Assembly (NCBI GenBank): GCA_017886765.1
Contig: JAGHJI010000080.1
Span: forward strand, 28,579-92,578
DNA: 64,000 nucleotides
Direction: 5' to 3'
Source: Eubacterium sp.
GTDB lineage: Bacteria > Bacillota > Clostridia > Oscillospirales > Acutalibacteraceae
Shown one piece after another: positions 1 through 7,696 of this stretch. The translations under genes were made by a program, and so were the position numbers. The notes beneath the pieces are model-generated. The model searched no databases and had not been told where the DNA came from. It saw only the letters and a list, made by a program, of their open reading frames with translations. How positions within the stretch are numbered: the stretch's first letter is position 1; each line of letters starts with the position of its first letter.

Positions 1-2
1 CA

Positions 3-1928
3 AACAGCACAAAGCTTGACGAGTACCGCCAGGAGCTTACCCCTTTCGGTCAGACGATGTACCGCGACTGCGACATAAAAGCCGAGTTTGACGATAAGTG
101 CCGTGAAATCAATCTTAAGTATGACGGTTATAAAATTACCGGGGACACCCTCTCCCTGACTTTTTCGGATAAGTATTATCCCCTTGAAATTACGCTGCAT
201 TATCAGATTTTTGAGAATTGCGACATTATCAAGCGTTTTACCACAATCAAAAACACCGGCGCGAAAAAAATAGATTTTGAAAAGATTTCCAGCGCTCAGT
301 TCAGTCTGCCGTCGGTAAAACCTTATACTTTCAGGAATACAAACGGCGCCTGGGGCGGAGAATTTATTGAGACCCATGACACCCTCGAGGGCGGTTATGC
401 CGTATACGAAACGCGCAAGGGCGCCTCTAATCACAACAATTCGCCCTACTTTATAGCGTATCAGAACGCGGATGAAAAAAACGGCGATGTTTACTTTGCT
501 TCTCTTGCCTACAGCGGAAACTTTAAAATAAGCTGTTCCAGGGATTCCTACGGTATTACAAGAGTCATTATGGGCTTCAACGATTTTGATTTTTCTCACA
601 CGCTGGATGGTGGAGAAAGCCTGGACACGCCGCCGGTCTACTGCGGATATACACAGGGCTTCGGAGAAATGACCAGGCAGATGAACGTCTTTGCCGTCAA
701 TCATCTTTTGCCCAAGCAGTTTAATCATAAAATCCTGCCGGTGCTTTACAACTCCTGGGAGGCAACAGGATTCAGCGTCAACGCAAAACAGCAGATAGAG
801 CTGGCAAAACGCGCGGCTGAAATCGGCGTGGAGCTTTTTGTCATGGACGACGGCTGGTTCGGTCAGCGTAAAGACGACCATGCGGGTCTGGGCGACTGGT
901 ATGTCAATGAAGAAAAATTCCCCAACGGTCTTGACGAGCTGATCAACGAAGTGAACCGACTCGGTATGGATTTTGGTATATGGGTGGAGCCCGAAATGGT
1001 GAATGCCGACAGCGACCTGTTCAGGGCGCATCCGGACTGGACCTATCATTATCCTCACAGAGAGGCATGCGAGCTGCGCAATCAGCTGGTACTGAATATG
1101 ACCAGAAAGGATGTTCAGGATTACATATTCAACGTTCTGGACGATCTGCTCTCAAATCATAATATAAAATACATTAAATGGGATATGAACCGTCCGTTTT
1201 CGGAAACAGGGGCGGAAAATCTGCAAAATCCGAAAATGTATTCCTACCTGCACACAATGGCTGTTTACAGCATTGTCGACAGGCTGAAAGAAAAACACCC
1301 AGAGGTGGCAATAGAAAGCTGCGCCTCTGGCGGCGGAAGGTGCGACCTGGGCGCCCTGAGTCACTATGACCAGGCATGGACCAGCGACAATACCGACGGC
1401 ATTGACAGAATCACCATTCAGAAGGGCTATTCCCTGCTGCGGCCTGTCAAAACCATGCGCGCATGGGTAACGGATATCGAGGGCATCAATAAACCCTGTT
1501 CTCTTGATTTCCGCTTTGCGGTTGCCATGCAGGGTTCGCTGGGTATCGGCGGCGACCTCACAAAATACAGCGATGATGACCTGGAAATATGCCGGCGCAA
1601 TATCGCTCTGTACAAAACCATCCGTGACACCGTACAGTTCGGCGACCTCTACAGACTCCTTGATATTGAAGAGGATGAAGTTTCCCTTAATCAGTATGTA
1701 ACCGCTGATAAGTCAAAAAGCGTTGCCTTTATCGTGGCAAACGGCACAAGATTTTACAAAAAGAGGATGCCCGTCTGCTTTGACGGTCTTGACAAAAACA
1801 AGCGCTACAGAATCACCATAGGCGATACGGCTTATGAAAAGAGCGGCACATATCTTATGAACGTAGGGATCCGCATGCATATACGCGGTGTGGATTACAA
1901 TAAAATTATTATAATGGAAGAAATATAA
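3..1928 (+). CDS. Alpha-galactosidase, GH36 family (5' end outside window)
   Basis: Hydrolyses terminal alpha-galactosides such as raffinose or melibiose; no signal peptide can be judged because the start lies before the window. The frame is open from the first bases, and 641 residues are visible against roughly 730 usual for the family, so about 90 N-terminal residues are missing; the internal ATG at 57 is not the true start. A beta-sandwich N-terminal part carries WGGEFIETHDTLEGG. The TIM barrel then has FVMDDGWFG, the nucleophile motif KWDMNR (Asp codon at 1182) and the acid/base segment WTSDNTD (Asp codon at 1386). The family call is very secure. A bidirectional terminator follows directly. 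A beta-galactosidase is encoded 56 kb away, so both alpha- and beta-galactosides look usable. Confidence 0.96.
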   Translation, partial: NSTKLDEYRQELTPFGQTMYRDCDIKAEFDDKCREINLKYDGYKITGDTLSLTFSDKYYPLEITLHYQIFENCDIIKRFTTIKNTGAKKIDFEKISSAQFSLPSVKPYTFRNTNGAWGGEFIETHDTLEGGYAVYETRKGASNHNNSPYFIAYQNADEKNGDVYFASLAYSGNFKISCSRDSYGITRVIMGFNDFDFSHTLDGGESLDTPPVYCGYTQGFGEMTRQMNVFAVNHLLPKQFNHKILPVLYNSWEATGFSVNAKQQIELAKRAAEIGVELFVMDDGWFGQRKDDHAGLGDWYVNEEKFPNGLDELINEVNRLGMDFGIWVEPEMVNADSDLFRAHPDWTYHYPHREACELRNQLVLNMTRKDVQDYIFNVLDDLLSNHNIKYIKWDMNRPFSETGAENLQNPKMYSYLHTMAVYSIVDRLKEKHPEVAIESCASGGGRCDLGALSHYDQAWTSDNTDGIDRITIQKGYSLLRPVKTMRAWVTDIEGINKPCSLDFRFAVAMQGSLGIGGDLTKYSDDDLEICRRNIALYKTIRDTVQFGDLYRLLDIEEDEVSLNQYVTADKSKSVAFIVANGTRFYKKRMPVCFDGLDKNKRYRITIGDTAYEKSGTYLMNVGIRMHIRGVDYNKIIIMEEI

Positions 1929-1934
1929 ATGTAT

Positions 1935-1973
1935 AAAAACGTCTGAGTGCAAACAATGTCTCAGACGTTTTTT
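1935..1973. terminator. Bidirectional rho-independent terminator
   Basis: A 13-bp stem (AAAAACGTCTGAG at 1935-1947 with its complement at 1960-1972) is flanked by A's on the left and T's on the right, so it can stop both the alpha-galactosidase transcript and the converging operon that ends at 1992. Confidence 0.85.
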
Positions 1974-1991
1974 AATATGTAATATATTAAT

Positions 1992-2531
1992 TTATACTGC
2001 TTTTCCCATATCGTATGCCTGTTTCATTGCGGGGGTATCTTTGATCTCACCCTTTTGCCAGGCGCCTACGCCGTAAATGATACCTTTTTCAACAGCGCCG
2101 TCAAGACAGTCCATGGTGAATCCTCTGAAACTTTCAATGGTTTTCTGCATATTTTCCGTTTCCGTATCCGCTGCCGTTACGATATAATAGACTTCTTTGT
2201 CGGTCATTTCCGTATAACGCGGCACCGTTCTGTCAATAAGAGTTTTCATCTGGGCGTCCATTGTGTAAAAATATACCGGTGTGGCAAACACAAGAACATC
2301 GGCGTTTACCATTTTCTCAAGCACATCTGCCATATCGTCCTTCTGCACACATTTTGATGTGGAATTGCAAACGCCGCAGCCCATACAATAATTGATCTTC
2401 ATATCCTTTAAAAATATTTTTTCACAACGGTTCCCCGATTCCTCCGCGCCTCTGATAAATCCATCGCACAAAATATCAGAATTGCCGTTTCTTCTGGGAC
2501 TTGATGAAATAATCAAAACGGATTTATGCAT
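1992..2531 (-). CDS. Flavodoxin-fold NAD(P)H-dependent FMN oxidoreductase
   Basis: A 179-residue member of the NADPH-dependent FMN reductase/iron-sulfur flavoprotein superfamily. The N-terminus shows the FMN phosphate loop SSSPRRNGNSD, followed by a cysteine cluster CMGCGVC...CVQKDDM typical of the multimeric iron-sulfur flavoprotein branch, then TPVYFYTMDAQMK, the usual flavin-contacting loop. The start was set at the second of two adjacent ATGs (2531) because AGGAGGAG at 2539-2546 then lies 7 nt away. It overlaps the end of the upstream aldo/keto reductase by 8 bases, suggesting translational coupling. It is the last gene of a MerR-controlled operon. Electron transfer or reduction of a small toxic compound is likely; the substrate is unknown. 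Confidence 0.88.
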   Translation of the reverse strand: MHKSVLIISSSPRRNGNSDILCDGFIRGAEESGNRCEKIFLKDMKINYCMGCGVCNSTSKCVQKDDMADVLEKMVNADVLVFATPVYFYTMDAQMKTLIDRTVPRYTEMTDKEVYYIVTAADTETENMQKTIESFRGFTMDCLDGAVEKGIIYGVGAWQKGEIKDTPAMKQAYDMGKAV

Positions 2532-3669
2532 CATTTTTCTCCTCCTTGTTTTGTCCAAACTTATCAGCTACGTCACTGAGCAAATCACGAATCGGCAGAT
2601 GCTGCGGGCAGACTTTTTCACAGGCTCCGCATTTTATACATTCACAGGCGCTCTTTTTCCCGTGACCGCCGACCAACCAGCCCTCCTGATGCAGGGCGGC
2701 GTCCATTGAGCCGTACAAAGTAAGATAGTTCATCGCGGTAAAGGAGCCCGATACCCCTATATCCATAGGACATACCTTGGAACAATAGTTACAGCTCGTG
2801 CAGGAGATCAGCGGGATTTTGCTGAGCTCCTCCTGCGCTTTTTTGATGGTTTTCTTTTCCTCCTCTGACAGAGAGGTAAAGTTTTTCATATACGAAAGAT
2901 TGTCCGCCATCTGTTCCACGCTGCTCATACCTGACAGAACCGTTATAACACCCTCCAGATCGGCGCAGAACCGAATTGCCCAGGAAGCATAAGAGGCGTT
3001 TTCATCTGCCTTTTTCAGCACATCGGCAACCGTCTGCGGCGGCGTCGCCAGCATTCCGCCCTTTACGGGTTCCATAATGATAACCGGTTTGTTATACTTC
3101 CTTGCGACTTCGTAACAGGCTCTTGACTGCACAGCGGGATTTTCCCAGTCCGCATAATTGATCTGAAGCTGAACAAACTCCATTTCCGGATGAGCTTTAA
3201 GGATTTCCTCAAGCTCTTCGGGTGTGGAATGGAAAGAAAAGCCTACATGCTTAATCAGCCCCTGCTCTTTCTTTTCCTGCACCCAGCTCCACATATCAAA
3301 ATCATCAAAGAATTTTGTCCGGCTCTCGCCCAAATTATGAAGCAGATAAAAATCAAAATATCCCGCTCCTGTTTGCTTCAGTGATGTATCAAACTGGGAT
3401 ATCGCCTCGTCCCTGGTCTTGCAGTTTATCCATGCGGCATTCTTCGTGGCAAGCTGAAAAGAATCCCTGGGATAGCGCTCAACAAGAGCCTGACGTATGG
3501 CGTCCTCACTTCCGGCGTAGGCCCAGGCGGTATCAAAATATGTAAAGCCCTCCGCCATAAACATATCCACCATCTGCTTGGTCTGCTCAATGTCGATAAC
3601 GTCATCCTTTTGCGGAAGCCGCATCAGCCCGAATCCCAGTTTTTTTATATTTTCTCCCAAATATGACAT
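2524..3669 (-). CDS. Aldo/keto reductase with C-terminal ferredoxin domain
   Basis: A 381-residue protein. Residues 1-270 form the aldo/keto reductase barrel (KKLGFGLMRLP, FDTAWAY, the catalytic Tyr in that stretch, DFYLLHN). The C-terminal 100 residues carry two 4Fe-4S motifs, CTSCNYCSKVCP and CIKCGACEKVCP, as in the COG1453 group. The start at 3669 has AAGGAG 7 nt upstream; the longer frame to 3696 lacks a ribosome site. It follows the cupin gene and overlaps the flavodoxin gene. The ferredoxin domain suggests electrons move between NAD(P)H, Fe-S clusters and the neighbouring flavoprotein; that partnership is inference. The substrate cannot be read from sequence. Confidence 0.93.
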   Translation of the reverse strand: MSYLGENIKKLGFGLMRLPQKDDVIDIEQTKQMVDMFMAEGFTYFDTAWAYAGSEDAIRQALVERYPRDSFQLATKNAAWINCKTRDEAISQFDTSLKQTGAGYFDFYLLHNLGESRTKFFDDFDMWSWVQEKKEQGLIKHVGFSFHSTPEELEEILKAHPEMEFVQLQINYADWENPAVQSRACYEVARKYNKPVIIMEPVKGGMLATPPQTVADVLKKADENASYASWAIRFCADLEGVITVLSGMSSVEQMADNLSYMKNFTSLSEEEKKTIKKAQEELSKIPLISCTSCNYCSKVCPMDIGVSGSFTAMNYLTLYGSMDAALHQEGWLVGGHGKKSACECIKCGACEKVCPQHLPIRDLLSDVADKFGQNKEEKNDA

Positions 3670-3719
3670 ACTTTTTCTCCTTAAATTAATAATCAAAATA
3701 TTTTAAAAGGAAACAACTA

Positions 3720-4160
3720 TTACTTTAAATTGCTGTAATCCTCATCAGAAACCGGCTCAAGCCATTCATTGGCGGTGTTTTCTCCCGGTACTTCTATTGC
3801 GATATGACTGAACCAGGAATCAGCCTTTGCTCCGTGCCAGTGCTTCACCTCGGCAGGGATGACCACAACGCTGCCCTTTTCCATGCTGACAGGCGCTTTC
3901 CCCCATTCCTGATACCATCCGCTGCCGGCAGTGCATATAAGGATCTGCCCGCCGCCCGAGGAGGCGTGATGAATATGCCAGTTGTTCCTGCAGGCCGGCT
4001 CGAAGGTTACATTCGCCATAAACAACGGCGAAGTCTTTGCGTCAACAAGCGGATTTAAAAAGGACTCACCTGTAAAATACTGCGCAAAATTTACATTCGG
4101 CTGTCCTTTTCCGAATACATTTTCCTTATCAAACATTTCTTTACTTAATTTTTCCATCAT
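3720..4160 (-). CDS. Cupin-domain protein
   Basis: A 146-residue single-cupin protein. The two cupin motifs are visible: WHIHHASSGGGQILICTAG (first metal-binding His set) and PAEVKHWHGA (second). The fold often binds a divalent metal and is common in small isomerases, decarboxylases and carboxymuconolactone-decarboxylase-associated proteins. The start is the first of two adjacent ATGs (4160), with AAGGAG at 4171-4176; the in-frame TTG at 4169 sits on top of the ribosome site and is rejected. The gene overlaps the 3' end of the MerR gene, so the two are probably translated together. Its place between a MerR regulator and an aldo/keto reductase suggests handling of a reactive carbonyl or quinone; this is inference. 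Confidence 0.88.
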   Translation of the reverse strand: MMEKLSKEMFDKENVFGKGQPNVNFAQYFTGESFLNPLVDAKTSPLFMANVTFEPACRNNWHIHHASSGGGQILICTAGSGWYQEWGKAPVSMEKGSVVVIPAEVKHWHGAKADSWFSHIAIEVPGENTANEWLEPVSDEDYSNLK

Positions 4161-4548
4161 TATAATCAAACTCCTTATCCCAAGTTAAATTTCCTGTCTG
4201 TACAGCGATTTCATACCTTGCAATCTTATAATTCAGTCTGTCGAGAGTCTGCTCGATCTGCTTTTTCTGCTCAAGCAAAACCTCTCTCTGCTCCGTAAGC
4301 AGATCCAGCCTTGCAGGTATAGTTTCATCACCCTGCTGAAACAGTTTTAAATATTCGATCATGACTTCTACCGGCAACCCCGCACTGCGCATACAGAGCG
4401 CCATTTCCACCCATTTTACATTCTCGTCGGTATAATTGCGTATACCGCTCGGCGTACGCGTAACCGGCGGTATCATGCCGACCCGTTCATAATAACGCAG
4501 CGTGTCCTGACTTATACCGTATTTTTCACTGACCTCTTTAATTGTCAT
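4141..4548 (-). CDS. MerR-family transcriptional regulator
   Basis: A 135-residue regulator. The N-terminal winged helix-turn-helix is clear (TIKEVSEKYGISQDTLRYYERVGMIPP, then the wing RNYTDENV), followed by a long dimerisation helix rich in Glu, Gln and Lys (residues ~80-120). There is no cysteine-rich metal-binding C-terminus, so it resembles the redox/aldehyde-responsive branch (AdhR/YyaN-like) rather than metal sensors. The start at 4548 follows AGAGGTG with a 5-nt gap; upstream codons to 4584 are unlikely to be used. It heads its own four-gene operon and most likely autoregulates through the dyad at 4629-4650. Confidence 0.93.
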   Translation of the reverse strand: MTIKEVSEKYGISQDTLRYYERVGMIPPVTRTPSGIRNYTDENVKWVEMALCMRSAGLPVEVMIEYLKLFQQGDETIPARLDLLTEQREVLLEQKKQIEQTLDRLNYKIARYEIAVQTGNLTWDKEFDYNDGKIK

Positions 4549-4622
4549 CACATCACCTCTTTCTTTGAGTTTACTCAATGCCATTCGGTGTAAAAATATA
4601 TTTTAACCACCGAGTTTATTAT

Positions 4623-4653
4623 ATTATAAATACTGGAGTTCACTCCAAGTCAA
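4623..4653 (-). promoter_or_regulatory. MerR-type promoter with dyad operator, 19-bp spacer
   Basis: Reading leftward, -35 TTGACT (4648-4653) and -10 TATAAT (4623-4628) are separated by 19 bp instead of 17. The spacer holds the near-perfect palindrome ACTTGGAGTGAACTCCAGT. Long spacers with a central dyad are the hallmark of MerR-activated promoters, where the regulator untwists the DNA. It drives the MerR-cupin-reductase-flavodoxin operon. Confidence 0.9.
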
Positions 4654-4741
4654 TAGCTGTTCACAATTTTTTACAATTTATTATGAATATTATAAAAATT
4701 TTTTCGCTTGGCCGGTAAAAGGTAACCGCTTAAATTAAGGC

Positions 4742-4770
4742 TTGACTATTTCCCCAGCCTTTGCTATAAT
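4742..4770 (+). promoter_or_regulatory. Sigma-A promoter of the aldolase gene
   Basis: TTGACT at 4742-4747 and TATAAT at 4765-4770 with a 17-bp spacer. Transcription would start near 4777, just before the palindrome at 4780-4807. Confidence 0.85.
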
Positions 4771-4779
4771 ATTGAAAAT

Positions 4780-4807
4780 CGCTTTAAAGTCCCATTACTT
4801 TAAAGCG
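4780..4807. promoter_or_regulatory. Perfect inverted repeat at the aldolase transcription start
   Basis: CGCTTTAAAG at 4780-4789 and CTTTAAAGCG at 4798-4807 are perfect inverted arms around an 8-bp centre. It lies just downstream of the predicted start site, so it could be a repressor operator or a hairpin at the mRNA 5' end. No long T-run follows, so it is not a terminator. Confidence 0.6.
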
Positions 4808-4838
4808 CGAAAGCAGTTGTAAAAAAAGAGAGGTACAC

Positions 4839-5819
4839 ATGATGAGCGAAAGAAAAGGCAACATGATGTCTGTTCGCACGGATGTAAAAGTCCTGGACGC
4901 CACAATCCGTGACGGCGGTCTGTGCAACAATTTTGAATTTACCGATGCATTCGTGACGGAGCTTTATAAAACAAATATCAAATCCGGCGTTGACTATATG
5001 GAATTCGGCTACAGAGCGTCAAAGAATCTTTTTGATCCCGAAAAATTCGGCAAATGGAAATTCTGCGACGAAGCCGATATAAGAAGCATTGTGGGTGAAA
5101 ATGTATCGGATATGAAGATCGCCGTTATGGCAGACGTGGGCAGGTGTGATTTCAAAGAGGATTTTATTCCCAAATCGGAATCCGTTATCGATATGGTCAG
5201 AGTTGCCTGCTATATTCATCAGATCCCGGCGGCCATTGAGATGATCGAGCATTTTCATAACCTGGGCTATGAAACCACCTGTAACATTATGGCCATCAGT
5301 CAGGCAAATTCCGAGCAGGTGGAGGAAGCGCTGGAAATGCTGGGCAACTGTAGTGTGGACGTTATATACCTTGTTGACTCCTACGGCTCACTTTATCCCG
5401 AAACCGCCGGCAAGCTGGCAAGAAAATATCTTGAGATCGGTGAAAAATACGGCAAGGCGATCGGATTCCACGCTCACAACAATCAGAATCTTGCCTTTGC
5501 GAACACCATCGAGACCCTATCCTACGGCGTATCCTATCTTGACGCCACGGCGGCAGGCATGGGCAGAGGCGCCGGAAACTGCGCCATGGAACTGCTTTTA
5601 GGTTTCCTTAAAAACCCAAAATACAATCTTTACAGCCTGCTGACCTTCCTGGAAAAATATATTTTACCGCTTAAGGAAAGCGGCGTTGTCTGGGGATATG
5701 ACATTCAGTATATGCTGACAGGGCAGTTAAACCGCCATCCCCGTGACGCTATGGCATTTACTGCTGAAAACAGACACGATTACTGCGAATTTTACAAGAC
5801 TCTCCTTGACAACTTCTAA
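4839..5819 (+). CDS. Aldolase-domain protein of the DRE-TIM metallolyase family
   Basis: A 326-residue TIM-barrel protein related to HMG-CoA lyase and 4-hydroxy-2-oxovalerate aldolase. The metal- and substrate-binding N-terminal motif DATIRDGG is near residue 20, the metal-binding HAHNN near residue 210, and GMGRGAGN near residue 240. These support a divalent-metal-dependent retro-aldol or Claisen-type reaction. It lacks the C-terminal dimerisation/channelling domain of true hydroxyoxovalerate aldolases. Homologues are usually annotated only as aldolase catalytic domain proteins. Two ATGs (4839, 4842) follow AGAGAGG. It has its own promoter with a palindrome, and its 3' end contains the promoter of the next transcript. 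The substrate is unknown. Confidence 0.85.
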   Translation: MMSERKGNMMSVRTDVKVLDATIRDGGLCNNFEFTDAFVTELYKTNIKSGVDYMEFGYRASKNLFDPEKFGKWKFCDEADIRSIVGENVSDMKIAVMADVGRCDFKEDFIPKSESVIDMVRVACYIHQIPAAIEMIEHFHNLGYETTCNIMAISQANSEQVEEALEMLGNCSVDVIYLVDSYGSLYPETAGKLARKYLEIGEKYGKAIGFHAHNNQNLAFANTIETLSYGVSYLDATAAGMGRGAGNCAMELLLGFLKNPKYNLYSLLTFLEKYILPLKESGVVWGYDIQYMLTGQLNRHPRDAMAFTAENRHDYCEFYKTLLDNF

Positions 5820-5834
5820 TCCAGATACTATAAT
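5806..5834 (+). promoter_or_regulatory. Consensus promoter of the TPP riboswitch-thiT transcript
   Basis: TTGACA at 5806-5811 and TATAAT at 5829-5834, 17-bp spacer: a perfect consensus. The -35 box lies inside the last codons of the aldolase gene. Confidence 0.92.
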
Positions 5835-5847
5835 ATAGACAACTTAA

Positions 5848-5933
5848 TAAGTCAGGGGTGCCGAGAAATTTGATCTTTCCGGCTGAGATTATACCCTTTG
5901 AACCGTACGTTAGCACGAACGGCAAAGACTGAT
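5848..5933 (+). ncRNA. TPP riboswitch (THI element)
   Basis: The conserved TPP aptamer elements occur in order: AGGGGTGC, GGCTGAGAT, ACCCTTTGAACC, a short P4/P5 (CGT-TAGC-ACG inside CCG/CGG), and a 3' strand GACT that closes P1 with AGTC at the 5' side. It lies between a strong promoter and a terminator hairpin before the thiamine transporter gene, so thiamine pyrophosphate should switch thiT off by premature termination. The P4/P5 arm is shorter than in Escherichia coli thiM but like many clostridial examples. Confidence 0.95.
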
Positions 5934-5953
5934 ACGTTAATTCGTATATCATT

Positions 5954-5983
5954 ATGCCCCTTTTCCAAGGGGCATTTTCTTTT
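5954..5983 (+). terminator. Riboswitch expression-platform terminator
   Basis: ATGCCCCTT (5954-5962) pairs with AAGGGGCAT (5967-5975) and is followed by TTTTCTTTT. A weaker hairpin (5930-5936 with 5943-5951) lies between aptamer and terminator and may act as the alternative fold. Confidence 0.9.
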
Positions 5984-6019
5984 GGCTTATTATAGTCTGA
6001 AGGAAAGGAGGAAATATTC

Positions 6020-6619
6020 ATGGCCGAAAAAACATCCACAATAAACACAACAAGAAGACTTACCGAAACGGCAATTATGCTGGCTCTTGCGGTAGCTCTT
6101 TCCTATGTCCAGATCTTCAGTCTGCCGATGGGCGGTTCCGTAACGCTGTTCAGCCAGGTTCCCATCATTATCATCGGTTACCGTTACGGATGGAAATGGG
6201 GCTGTCTGACAGGCGTCATTTACGGACTGCTTGAAATGCTGCTGCAGGGACTCGGCAATTTCGCATATGTCAAGGGGATTGGCGCTTACTTAATTTTGAT
6301 CCTTGCCGACTATGTAATCGCGTTTATGGCGCTGGGACTGGGCGGCGCGCTTTTCAAAAAAGCAATAAAAAATCAGGCTGTCGCGCTGGGATTAGGCGCT
6401 TTTGTGGGATCTGCTCTGCGATTTGTCTGCCACTTCATTTCAGGCGTTACCATCTGGGGCGAATATGCCGACGGATGGAAATCCGTATGGATCTACAGTT
6501 TGGGTTATAACGGATCCTATATGGCGGCGGAAGCAGCGATTTCCATTATCGGTGTCGTTCTTTTAAGCCTTGTGCTTGACTTTAACAAAACGGATCTGAA
6601 AAAGAGAAAGAAAGCATAA
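6020..6619 (+). CDS. thiT: Thiamine transporter S-component ThiT (ECF type)
   Basis: A 199-residue membrane protein with about six hydrophobic segments. It shows the ThiT hallmarks LPMGGSVTLFSQVPI near residue 37 and RFVCHFISGVTIWGEYA near residue 135, where the family binds thiamine. It works as the substrate-binding subunit of an energy-coupling-factor transporter; the shared EcfAA'T module is not in this window, as is normal. AAAGGAGGAA lies 9 nt before the ATG. The TPP riboswitch directly upstream independently confirms thiamine as substrate. The gene stands alone and ends at a stem-loop shared with the convergent XRE gene. Confidence 0.96.
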   Translation: MAEKTSTINTTRRLTETAIMLALAVALSYVQIFSLPMGGSVTLFSQVPIIIIGYRYGWKWGCLTGVIYGLLEMLLQGLGNFAYVKGIGAYLILILADYVIAFMALGLGGALFKKAIKNQAVALGLGAFVGSALRFVCHFISGVTIWGEYADGWKSVWIYSLGYNGSYMAAEAAISIIGVVLLSLVLDFNKTDLKKRKKA

Positions 6620-6648
6620 AATAATAAACAATTAAAGGATACAAAAAG

Positions 6649-6692
6649 AGCTGTGAAACATGGCAATTTTAATGTTGCCGATTTTCACAGCT
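6649..6692. terminator. Stem-loop between convergent thiT and XRE genes
   Basis: AGCTGTGAAA (6649-6658) pairs with TTTCACAGCT (6683-6692), with an inner GGCA/TGCC stem. TTGTTCTTTT follows on the plus strand. Its right arm contains the last codons and stop of the XRE gene. Confidence 0.7.
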
Positions 6693-6906
6693 TTGTTCTT
6701 TTAGGATTGTCTGTTAAACCTAATATATAATCAGTAGAAACATCATAATATTCAGAAAGAGCTATCAGAATATCGGACGGAATATCTCTTAGGCCATTTT
6801 CATATCTGTAATACTGCGGTTGTTTCATACCCAGATATTTTGCAACTTCACTTTGCGTTTTATCATTGTCCTCACGCAAATCTCTGATTCTTTTATAGTA
6901 AGACAT
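6685..6906 (-). CDS. Small XRE-family (Cro/C1-type) repressor
   Basis: A 73-residue protein that is almost entirely an HTH_3 domain: KTQSEVAKYLGMKQPQYYRYENGLRDIP covers helices 2-4 with the recognition helix in MKQPQYYRYE, and ISEYYDVSTDYILG-type ending motifs close the fold (here LSEYYDVSTDYILGLTDN). No extra sensing domain is present. It is divergent from a lipoprotein gene, and two related palindromes lie in the 103-bp gap, one reaching to within 13 bp of its start codon. It probably represses both itself and the rightward lipoprotein promoter. The ribosome site before its ATG is weak. Confidence 0.92.
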   Translation of the reverse strand: MSYYKRIRDLREDNDKTQSEVAKYLGMKQPQYYRYENGLRDIPSDILIALSEYYDVSTDYILGLTDNPKRTKL

Positions 6907-6918
6907 AGCAACACTCTT

Positions 6919-6935
6919 TATAACTGTTTGGTTAT
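6919..6935. promoter_or_regulatory. Operator palindrome O1 of the XRE regulator (predicted)
   Basis: TATAACTGTTTGGTTAT is an imperfect version of the O2 palindrome with the same ATAAC-n6-GTTAT frame. It abuts the -35 box of the lipoprotein promoter and lies 13 bp from the XRE start codon. Confidence 0.65.
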
Positions 6936-6963
6936 TGACATTTTATCACAGCCGTGCTAAAAT
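6935..6963 (+). promoter_or_regulatory. Promoter of the lipoprotein operon
   Basis: TTGACA at 6935-6940 and TAAAAT at 6958-6963 with a 17-bp spacer. Operator O1 ends at the first base of the -35 and O2 covers the start region, so the promoter is framed by both palindromes. Confidence 0.85.
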
Positions 6964-6972
6964 ATACCTGAA

Positions 6973-6990
6973 TATAACCGTTCGGTTATA
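6973..6990. promoter_or_regulatory. Operator palindrome O2 of the XRE regulator (predicted)
   Basis: TATAACCGTTCGGTTATA has two perfect 8-bp arms around TT. Its centre is 54 bp from that of O1, about five helical turns, which would allow looping between two dimers. Confidence 0.7.
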
Positions 6991-7009
6991 ATTTGGAGGA
7001 GGATTCATT

Positions 7010-7657
7010 ATGAAAACAGTTAAACGGATTACAGCCCTTTTGCTTTCGGCAAGTCTTGTTTTTTCCTTTGCTGCCTGTTCCGATTCCTCGGAAGAAGAAA
7101 CGACAAACAGTACAGAGGTAACCGAAACGACAAGCGCACAAACAACAATCGAAACAACGCAGGAACAGACAACGCAAAGCACCAATGCCGCCGATTATAT
7201 CCCTTCGCCGAAAGAAGCATATGAATTGTTAAAACCATTTTATGCTGAACATGGCTATGATTTTGACAGTTGGACAGTATATTCGAATACGGATGATTTG
7301 TTAGTTTTATATGGTACGAATAATAAACAGATGGTTATGATTCGAAATACAATACTCATCATTCAAATTGGTGAATATGATTTTTTAACTGTTAAATATG
7401 AAGAATCAGGAAAATTAGATAGATATTCTTCACAACATAATGAAATTGAAGATATTACGCCTTATGATTTATGTGACGTATTTCTATCAAACTGTCCTGA
7501 AAAATATAAGCTCAATGGAGAATATCTGCAGAATACCTGTGATGAAATTATTGATAATGGTAGCGCAAATTGGGAAAAAAGCGGATTAGAATACAGTTTA
7601 TCTAAATCCGATTCTTCATCAGCGAGTGTATTTACTTTAAGTACATCAGATATTTAA
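7010..7657 (+). CDS. Hypothetical lipoprotein, XRE-controlled
   Basis: A 215-residue lipoprotein of unknown function. The signal peptide is followed by a lipobox FAAC (Cys near residue 23), then a low-complexity Thr/Glu/Gln/Ser linker (residues 25-60) that probably spans the cell wall. The mature domain (65-215) has no family I recognise; it is rich in aromatic and acidic residues. GGAGGAGG precedes the ATG. It is the first gene after the promoter framed by two XRE operators. The first 25 residues closely match those of the next gene, also at DNA level (CTTTTGCTTTCGGCAAG is shared), while the mature domains differ. Confidence 0.85.
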   Translation: MKTVKRITALLLSASLVFSFAACSDSSEEETTNSTEVTETTSAQTTIETTQEQTTQSTNAADYIPSPKEAYELLKPFYAEHGYDFDSWTVYSNTDDLLVLYGTNNKQMVMIRNTILIIQIGEYDFLTVKYEESGKLDRYSSQHNEIEDITPYDLCDVFLSNCPEKYKLNGEYLQNTCDEIIDNGSANWEKSGLEYSLSKSDSSSASVFTLSTSDI

Positions 7658-7696
7658 AAAAGAGAATTAAAATTAAAAAGTCCACGGAGAAACATT

